From Nitrosomonadales bacterium (GTDB lineage Bacteria > Pseudomonadota > Gammaproteobacteria > Burkholderiales > Sulfuricellaceae): 7,727 nt of DNA. Positions 1 through 7,727 of the stretch are shown one piece after another. The notes under the pieces are model-generated. The model was not told where the DNA came from and did no database searches. It saw nothing but the letters and a program-made list of their open reading frames with translations. Position 1 is the first letter of the stretch. Every line of letters starts with the position of its first letter. Made by a program: the position numbers and the translations under genes. The stretch covers positions 1 to 7,727 of the forward strand of contig PQAG01000082.1 of assembly GCA_003104895.1 (NCBI GenBank), given 5' to 3'.

Positions 1-155
1 CGCTCGCCGCGCGGCGCATGGATGGGGCGCCAGAACAGGGCCAGCCTGACGATGGGGCGAAGGATGCGGAAGCGCTCGTGGCCGAGGAAAAACTCCTCCA
101 GCCCGAAACGGAAGCCCACATGCAGGATCCGGATCAGCCGCAGCAGGCGCATCAT
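1..155 (-). CDS. ubiB: UbiB, ubiquinone biosynthesis ABC1/ADCK-family kinase-like protein (N-terminal 51 residues, cut by window edge)
   Basis: This is the start of a minus-strand gene that leaves the window at base 1. The visible protein begins MMRLLRLIRILHVGFRFGLE and continues with FFLGHERFRILRPIVRLALF and then WRPIHAPRGE. This is the characteristic N-terminus of proteobacterial UbiB: a short basic helix, an RFGL(D/E)E-F-LGH segment and a W-R-x(4)-APRGE stretch. UbiB is an atypical kinase/ATPase of the ABC1/ADCK/COQ8 family needed for ubiquinone synthesis, and is associated with the membrane and the Ubi complex. The conserved KxGQ and kinase-like motifs lie outside the window. The first ATG (153–155) overlaps the ubiJ stop codon as ATGA, which suggests translational coupling; the second ATG (150–152) is an alternative start. 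The family call rests on the N-terminal pattern and on position directly after ubiE and ubiJ, the usual order in proteobacteria. Confidence 0.88.
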   Translation of the reverse strand, partial: MMRLLRLIRILHVGFRFGLEEFFLGHERFRILRPIVRLALFWRPIHAPRGE

Positions 156-763
156 GAATCTGACCGCTGCTGCAGGCGCGCCACGCGCTTTTCCAGGCGC
201 TCGGCATCATCGCGCAGGTGGTCCACCTGCCTGACGAACTCCGCAATGTGCTGGCGCTTGGCGAGCAATGGACGCTCCTCGGTCCAGTATTCGGTGAAAT
301 TCGCGGCCAGGCTCAAGGCAGCCTGCTTCTGCCGCGCGAACAGGCCGGCGCCGAAACGCGCGATGCGGTGCCCGAGAACATCGCCGAACACCTTGCTCAG
401 GTCTTCTTCTGCGTCCCAGCGCAGGTTCTGCAGGACATTGCCGAAATCCACCGCCATGGTGGAGTCGCCGGCGGTATGCACCAGTCCGGAAGGCATGGGA
501 CTGCCCGCCAGCACGTGCAGCATGGACAAGGGGGAAACGCCGAGGGTGGCATCCGCAACGCTGCCTTCCGCCGCCACCTCCACCTGCCCGCTGGCATCGA
601 TGGTCAGCAGAAAGGACAGGGGCGGCAGGTTGAGCTGCAGGGTTTTTCCCGCATGGCGCTGCAGGCGCTGCTGCGCAAAGGACTGCTGCAGCAGCAAATG
701 GTTGAATGTCGCCGCGAAGGCCTGGGCAGTCAGCGGGCGGCGGGGTTCTGCAGACGACTCCAT
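152..763 (-). CDS. ubiJ: UbiJ, SCP2-domain ubiquinone biosynthesis accessory factor
   Basis: The 203-residue product is close in length to E. coli UbiJ (about 200). Residues from about 15 to 115 fit an SCP2 sterol-carrier-like fold, with alternating hydrophobic strands such as LQLNLPPLSFLLTIDASGQV and then VEVAAEGSVADATLGVSPLS. The C-terminal third is helical and charged, ending in a likely coiled coil (about 165–200, heptad-like VDHLRDDAERLEKRVARLQQ). In E. coli, UbiJ binds ubiquinone intermediates and forms part of a soluble Ubi metabolon with UbiK and the hydroxylases and methyltransferases; the same lipid-presenting role is inferred here. The start codon lies 4 bp after the ubiE stop with no obvious Shine-Dalgarno, so translation probably depends on ribosomes finishing ubiE. 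The stop overlaps the ubiB start by 4 bp. There is no catalytic motif to test, so the call rests on fold-like sequence, length and neighbours. Confidence 0.88.
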   Translation of the reverse strand: MESSAEPRRPLTAQAFAATFNHLLLQQSFAQQRLQRHAGKTLQLNLPPLSFLLTIDASGQVEVAAEGSVADATLGVSPLSMLHVLAGSPMPSGLVHTAGDSTMAVDFGNVLQNLRWDAEEDLSKVFGDVLGHRIARFGAGLFARQKQAALSLAANFTEYWTEERPLLAKRQHIAEFVRQVDHLRDDAERLEKRVARLQQRSDS

Positions 764-767
764 AAAT

Positions 768-1505
768 TCAGAGCTTGAAGCCCTTGTGCAGTGCCACCAC
801 GCCGCCCGTCAGGTTGAAATATTCGACCCTTTCCAGACCCGCCTCTTCCATCATCTGCTTGAGGGTGTCCTGGTCCGGGTGCATGCGGATGGATTCGGCC
901 AGGTAGCGGTAGCTGTCCTCGTCGTTGGCGATCAGCTTGCCCATCACCGGCAGTATCTTGAACGAATACAGGTCGTAAATGGGGCGCAGCGGCGCGGCGA
1001 CTCTGGAAAACTCCAGCACCAGCACCCGCCCTCCGGGCTTGATGACGCGGCGCATTTCGCGCAGCGCGGCATCCTTGTGGGTCATGTTGCGCAAGCCGAA
1101 AGCCACGGTGACGCAGTCGAAATAATTGTCGGGGAAAGGCAGTTTCTCGCCATCGCACTGCACCGCGGTGGGGTTGAAGCCCCCGTCCAGCAGCCGGTCG
1201 CGTCCCACGGTCAGCATCGAGCTGTTGATGTCGGTCAGGATCACCTGCCCGCCCGGGCCGACCTTTTTGGCGAACTGCAGGGACAGGTCGGCGCTGCCGC
1301 CGGCCACGTCCAGCACCCGGCCGCCCGCGCGCACGCCGCTCTGCTCGATGGCAAAGATTTTCCACAGGCGGTGCAGTCCGCCCGACATGACGTCGTTCAT
1401 CAGGTCGTAGCGGCTCGCCACGGAGTGGAACACTTCCGCGACCTTGGCCGCTTTTTCTTCCTCGGCGACGGTCGTGAAGCCGAAGTGGGTGGTCTTTTCA
1501 GTCAT
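768..1505 (-). CDS. ubiE: UbiE, SAM-dependent C-methyltransferase of ubiquinone/menaquinone biosynthesis
   Basis: The 245-residue protein is full length for the family (E. coli 251). UbiE transfers a methyl group from S-adenosylmethionine to the benzoquinol ring of ubiquinone precursors and, in organisms making it, to demethylmenaquinol. Both family signatures are present: YDLMNDVMSGGLHRLWK at about residues 33–49 and RVIKPGGRVLVLEFS at about 153–167. The SAM-binding motif I is VLDVAGGSADLS (64–75), followed by an acidic strand end (TDIN, Asp92) and the FGLRNM segment (about 136–141). Motif I differs slightly from the usual AGGTGDL form (Thr to Ser, Gly to Ala). The gene is second in the operon, 21 bp after the DUF971 gene, and only a weak purine-rich stretch (GAAAG) precedes its ATG. 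The next gene, ubiJ, begins 4 bp after its stop. Identification is secure from the signatures and synteny. Confidence 0.96.
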   Translation of the reverse strand: MTEKTTHFGFTTVAEEEKAAKVAEVFHSVASRYDLMNDVMSGGLHRLWKIFAIEQSGVRAGGRVLDVAGGSADLSLQFAKKVGPGGQVILTDINSSMLTVGRDRLLDGGFNPTAVQCDGEKLPFPDNYFDCVTVAFGLRNMTHKDAALREMRRVIKPGGRVLVLEFSRVAAPLRPIYDLYSFKILPVMGKLIANDEDSYRYLAESIRMHPDQDTLKQMMEEAGLERVEYFNLTGGVVALHKGFKL

Positions 1506-1526
1506 GAAGGTCTTTCAATCCAGTCT

Positions 1527-1982
1527 TTATTTGCTGCCGCAGCCGCCTGAGCCGCAGCCGCCCGAACCGCATCCTCCCTGCTTTTTGGGTGCAAGCGGGT
1601 TGTCGGAAACGGGGTCGCGGCTGGCGCCGGCCTCTGCCAGTCGATCCAGGTAGTTCTGCCACAGGGCGTCATGGTTGTTGCCCAGGTCATAGAGGTAATC
1701 CCAGGAATAGATCCCGGAATCGTGGCCATCGGAGAATTGCAGCACCACGGCATAGTTGCCGACCGGCTCGATGCCGCTGATTTCCACGCCGCGCTTGCCG
1801 ACCTGCAGGGTTTCCTGGCCGGGACCGTGGCCGCGCACTTCGGCGGAGGGGGAATAGACGCGCAGAAACTCGCACGGCAGGCGGAAACTGCGGCCATTGT
1901 CGAAAGCCAGTTCCAGTTCGTTGGATTTCTGATGCAGCTTGATTTCGGTGGGGCGGGGGGTATTGTGGTCTAAACCGCTCAT
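1527..1982 (-). CDS. DUF971 (GBBH-like N-terminal domain) protein with a Cys/Gly repeat tail
   Basis: The 151-residue protein is the first gene of the ubi operon. Residues from about 10 to 105 form a DUF971 domain, recognisable from PTEIKLHQKSNELELAFDNG, the LPCEFLRVYSPSAEVRGHG stretch, and the region ending GIYSWDYLYDLG. This domain occurs at the N-terminus of gamma-butyrobetaine hydroxylase and in the plastid Fe-S factor HCF101, where metal or Fe-S roles have been proposed. The function of the stand-alone bacterial form is unknown, although it is commonly found beside ubiE in betaproteobacteria. After the domain comes a short helical stretch (NHDALWQNYLDRLAEAG), then a tail with GGCGS three times in tandem (residues 136–150; Cys138, 143, 148). 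The tail is probably flexible and could bind a metal; this is inference. The ATG at 1980–1982 is preceded by an AAGGA ribosome-binding site (1993–1997) with 10-bp spacing, slightly long. A promoter candidate lies just upstream at 2012–2040. Confidence 0.9.
   Translation of the reverse strand: MSGLDHNTPRPTEIKLHQKSNELELAFDNGRSFRLPCEFLRVYSPSAEVRGHGPGQETLQVGKRGVEISGIEPVGNYAVVLQFSDGHDSGIYSWDYLYDLGNNHDALWQNYLDRLAEAGASRDPVSDNPLAPKKQGGCGSGGCGSGGCGSK
1533..1577 (-). repeat. Three tandem 15-bp coding repeats encoding GGCGS
   Basis: The 3' end of the DUF971 gene contains three consecutive 15-bp units, each encoding Gly-Gly-Cys-Gly-Ser. On the coding strand they read GGAGGATGCGGTTCG, GGCGGCTGCGGCTCA and GGCGGCTGCGGCAGC, followed by a Lys codon and TAA. 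The units differ only at synonymous positions. The amino acid repeat is therefore better preserved than the DNA repeat, which hints at selection on the protein tail. Confidence 0.85.
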
Positions 1983-2011
1983 TTCGGGGTGTTCCTTTTC
2001 AATAGGGGTGA

Positions 2012-2040
2012 ATCATAACCGAGAACCGGGGTGGCGCCAA
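2012..2040 (-). promoter_or_regulatory. Candidate sigma70-type promoter for the DUF971–ubiE–ubiJ–ubiB operon
   Basis: Read on the minus strand, a TTGGCG −35 box (2035–2040) and a TATGAT −10 box (2012–2017) are separated by exactly 17 bp. The −10 matches consensus at five of six positions. Transcription would start near 2005, giving a leader of about 20 nt that includes the AAGGA ribosome-binding site ahead of the ATG at 1982. This is a pattern match only; no transcript data are available. Confidence 0.5.
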
Positions 2041-2079
2041 TCATGGTTTGCTCGACTTAAATGGGATCATTCGCCGCAA

Positions 2080-2108
2080 TTTCCAGAGCAATGAAAATGG
2101 CATATGAT
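2080..2108 (+). promoter_or_regulatory. Candidate sigma70-type promoter for the secreted-protein gene
   Basis: A TTTCCA −35 box (2080–2085, four of six consensus positions) and a TATGAT −10 box (2103–2108, five of six) are separated by 17 bp. Transcription would start around 2115, giving a leader of about 40 nt before the ATG at 2156. The ribosome-binding site GGAGAG (2145–2150) lies 5 bp before that ATG. The element points away from the candidate operon promoter at 2012–2040, so the intergenic region would be divergent. Confidence 0.45.
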
Positions 2109-2155
2109 CTGCTCGCTTGGGTTCCAGTCGTTAATACAGGTAACGGAGAGAAATC

Positions 2156-3411
2156 ATGGGAAAAACAAGATTCGCTTTGGCCGGCTCCTTGATGTTTGGC
2201 ATGCTGTCTTCGGTGCAGGCGGCGGACAAACCCCCGGCTGTTTACTGGATGAGCGTCTCCACCGAAGTGGGTGGCGCATTCGGCATGGGCGGGATGGCCA
2301 TGCCCAGCGTCGGCGAGATGGTCTCGGAAGGATTGCTGGGCGGCATTTTCGCGGCGGCAGCAAATCCGGCCCAGGGGACTCTGGCAGCGCCCGCCGCTCG
2401 GTCCTGCTGCAGCTGAGCGGCCCTGAAACGCCTTCCGACCCGAAGGCCGATCATTTCATTCCCCCCGGGCAGAACATGGGCGAATCCCTGCCCCTGGTTT
2501 CGCCGCGCACAGGCAAGCTCTCGCGCCATGAAGCCCCGGACGAAGCGCAGGAACCGGAAAAACCCAAGGGCAAGATTCTGATGTACTGGGGCTGCGGGGA
2601 CAAAATACGCAGCGGCCAGCCCAAGGTGCTGGATATGGCGACCGCCTCGCCCCAGCAGTACGCCGCCTTCTTCAAGGCCTATGCCGTCGGCGGACCGCGC
2701 GGGCCACGCCCGGCCAATGGCTGGACTTATGCCCGCTGGCCGAACGAAAAAGACAGCCAGCCGGTGCCGGATGACGGCTCCCTCGCCGGGCCGCACACCA
2801 TCAAGGCCAACTATGCGCCGGAAATCCGCTTCGACATTCCCCGCCAGCAGGACTTCCTCGACCCCGTGGTGTTCACGGAAATGAGCGGCGATCTGGCGGA
2901 GGCCATCTCCATGCGCTGGAAATCCATCCCCAATGCCAGCGGCTATTTCACCATGGCCATGGGCGGGCGCAGCGATAACGAAATGGTGATCTGGGTTTCC
3001 AGCGAAGCGCCGCACATGGGCTGGAGCCTGATGGATTATGTTCCTACCGGCGAAGTGCGCAGGCTGATCAAGGAGCGCGTGATCATGCCGCCTTCGACCA
3101 TCGAATGCAAAATTCCCCAAGGCGTGTTCAAGGATGCCGGAGCCATGCTGCAGTTCATCGCCTATGGCCAGGACCTCGACCTGTCACACCCGGCACGGCC
3201 GAAAAACCCGCCCAAGGGCTGGATGCCGGACTGGAACGCCAAGGTGCGGCTGAAATCGACCACCATGACCATGCTGGGCCAGGATGAGCGCGAAAAAGCG
3301 GCAGCCGGCGCCGGAGAGGGGCGCGACGACACCTCGCAGCCCCGCAAGAAGGACGGCTCGGATGTGCTCGAAAATCCGCTCAAATCGATCAAGGGCATCT
3401 TCGGTCTCTAA
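2156..3411 (+). CDS. Putative secreted/periplasmic protein of unknown function; reading frame broken once near 2350–2380
   Basis: I do not recognise a characterised family. The start at 2156 is supported by GGAGAG 5 bp upstream and by a classical signal peptide: MGKTRFALAGSLMFGMLSSV, then QA, with likely cleavage after VQA (residue 22). A YWMSVSTEVGG segment and a Gly/Met-rich stretch follow. In that frame translation stops at TGA 2414–2416 (86 residues). The remaining roughly 330 residues are in the frame one base behind and run uninterrupted to TAA 3409–3411. Joined by restoring one base, the protein is 418 residues. Notable segments are RRSVLLQLSG, ILMYWGCGDKIRSGQP and GYFTMAMGGRSDNEMVIWVS, then a charged, probably disordered C-terminal region rich in Lys, Asp and Gly. 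Only two cysteines are seen in the mature part (about residues 147 and 318), which could form a disulfide. I recall similar unannotated exported proteins in proteobacteria, but this is from memory. Whether the gene is broken in the cell or only in the assembly cannot be decided here. Confidence 0.72.
2350..2380 (+). other. Apparent −1 frameshift site within the secreted-protein gene
   Basis: Upstream of here the good reading frame is that of the ATG at 2156 (ending GLLGGIF at 2350). Downstream it is the frame one base behind (from about SGSARRSVLLQLSG onward). If one G is added after 2351, so that CGCGG becomes CGGCGG, the join reads GGIFGGGSKSGPGDSGSARR, a natural Gly/Ser linker. Adding a G to the four-G run at 2374–2377 also restores the frame. 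A −1 slip on TTTTC (2346–2350) would give GIFRGGSKS instead. Which of these is right cannot be told from one sequence. Confidence 0.7.
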
Positions 3412-3433
3412 AAATCCTGCCGCCACCCCCCTG

Positions 3434-3456
3434 AAGCAGCGCTGGGCGCGCTGCTT
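3434..3456 (+). terminator. Terminator-like hairpin downstream of the secreted-protein gene
   Basis: A perfect 9-bp inverted repeat, AAGCAGCGC (3434–3442) and GCGCTGCTT (3448–3456), encloses a 5-nt loop, TGGGC. It lies 22 bp after the stop codon at 3411. The following bases (ATTG) add little to the TT at the end of the stem, so the U-tract is weak and termination efficiency uncertain. Position and stem strength make a rho-independent terminator the best reading. Confidence 0.5.
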
Positions 3457-3457
3457 A

Positions 3458-3486
3458 TTGCTGGCTTGGCCAGTTGTGGGTAGAAT
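3458..3486 (+). promoter_or_regulatory. Candidate sigma70-type promoter for gltB
   Basis: A weak −35 box TTGCTG (3458–3463) and a good −10 box TAGAAT (3481–3486, five of six consensus positions) are separated by 17 bp. Transcription would start about 3493, giving a leader of roughly 30 nt before the gltB ATG at 3526. The −35 begins 2 bp after the terminator-like hairpin. I see no convincing operator or sigma54 (GG-N10-GC) element in the gap. Confidence 0.4.
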
Positions 3487-3525
3487 CGAGCACTTTTCAC
3501 TTGAGTTTTTGGGGTAGGTTTGGCA

Positions 3526-7727
<4,202 letters not shown>

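Noticed and set aside
18..1550. A 510-codon open frame on the plus strand, opposite ubiJ and ubiE
   Set aside because: It is antisense to well-identified genes, spans two of them and an intergenic gap, lacks a ribosome-binding site and has low-complexity His/Gln/Ala/Arg-rich sequence typical of the reverse strand of GC-rich genes.
1533..1577. Short tandem repeat as a CRISPR-like or mobile-element repeat
   Set aside because: The 15-bp units are contiguous, in frame and lie inside a gene; they encode a GGCGS tail and have no spacers.
2374..2377. Four-G run as a programmed −1 slippage site
   Set aside because: Slippage here would work mechanically, but it leaves FAAAANPAQG in the linker, which is less natural than the Gly/Ser linker from a shift at 2350–2352, and four Gs are a weak slippery run. 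It is kept only as an alternative.
2104..2400. Start of the downstream frame at ATG 2104, giving a 435-codon uninterrupted protein
   Set aside because: That ATG overlaps the candidate −10 box, has no Shine-Dalgarno or signal peptide, and the stretch up to about 2350 reads as an Arg/Gly/His-rich non-natural sequence. The ATG at 2156 has both a ribosome-binding site and a signal peptide in the other frame.
2242..3120. A 292-codon minus-strand open frame opposite the secreted-protein gene
   Set aside because: It is Gly/Ala/His-rich shadow sequence with no recognisable domain; the plus-strand reading has a signal peptide and protein-like sequence.

Overview
The window looks like chromosomal core sequence from a GC-rich betaproteobacterium. 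This rests on gene content and protein style: a DUF971–ubiE–ubiJ–ubiB ubiquinone cluster and a large proteobacterial-type GltB. The exact genus cannot be read from the sequence. There are no mobile elements, tRNAs, rRNAs or CRISPR arrays. Nearly all bases are accounted for by four minus-strand genes, two plus-strand genes and two short intergenic regions.

The left part (1–1982, minus strand) is a compact operon transcribed leftwards. It begins with a DUF971 protein carrying a Cys/Gly repeat tail. Next come ubiE (C-methyltransferase of ubiquinone/menaquinone synthesis), ubiJ (SCP2-type lipid-binding accessory factor) and the 5' end of ubiB (ABC1/ADCK-type kinase-like protein), which runs off the left edge. 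Spacings shrink along the operon (21 bp, 4 bp, then a 4-bp ATGA overlap), so the last three genes are probably translationally coupled. Together they act in the late ring-modification and lipid-handling steps of ubiquinone biosynthesis.

A 173-bp divergent intergenic region (1983–2155) holds two good sigma70-like promoter candidates pointing in opposite directions. To its right is an uncharacterised protein with a clear signal peptide (2156–3411, plus strand). Its frame is interrupted once near 2350–2380: the signal peptide and Gly-rich start are in one frame, and the large remainder is in the frame one base behind. A single missing G in a CG-rich run would restore a 418-residue secreted protein.

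A 114-bp gap (3412–3525) with a terminator-like hairpin and a promoter candidate leads into gltB, the large subunit of glutamate synthase. It occupies 3526–7727 and continues beyond the right edge. The catalytic Cys, the amidotransferase, central and FMN domains, the 3Fe-4S cysteines and part of the GXGXG domain are all visible.

I see no clearly new multi-gene system here. The points most worth a second look are the frame break in the secreted protein, the family to which that protein belongs, and the triple GGCGS tail on the DUF971 protein.
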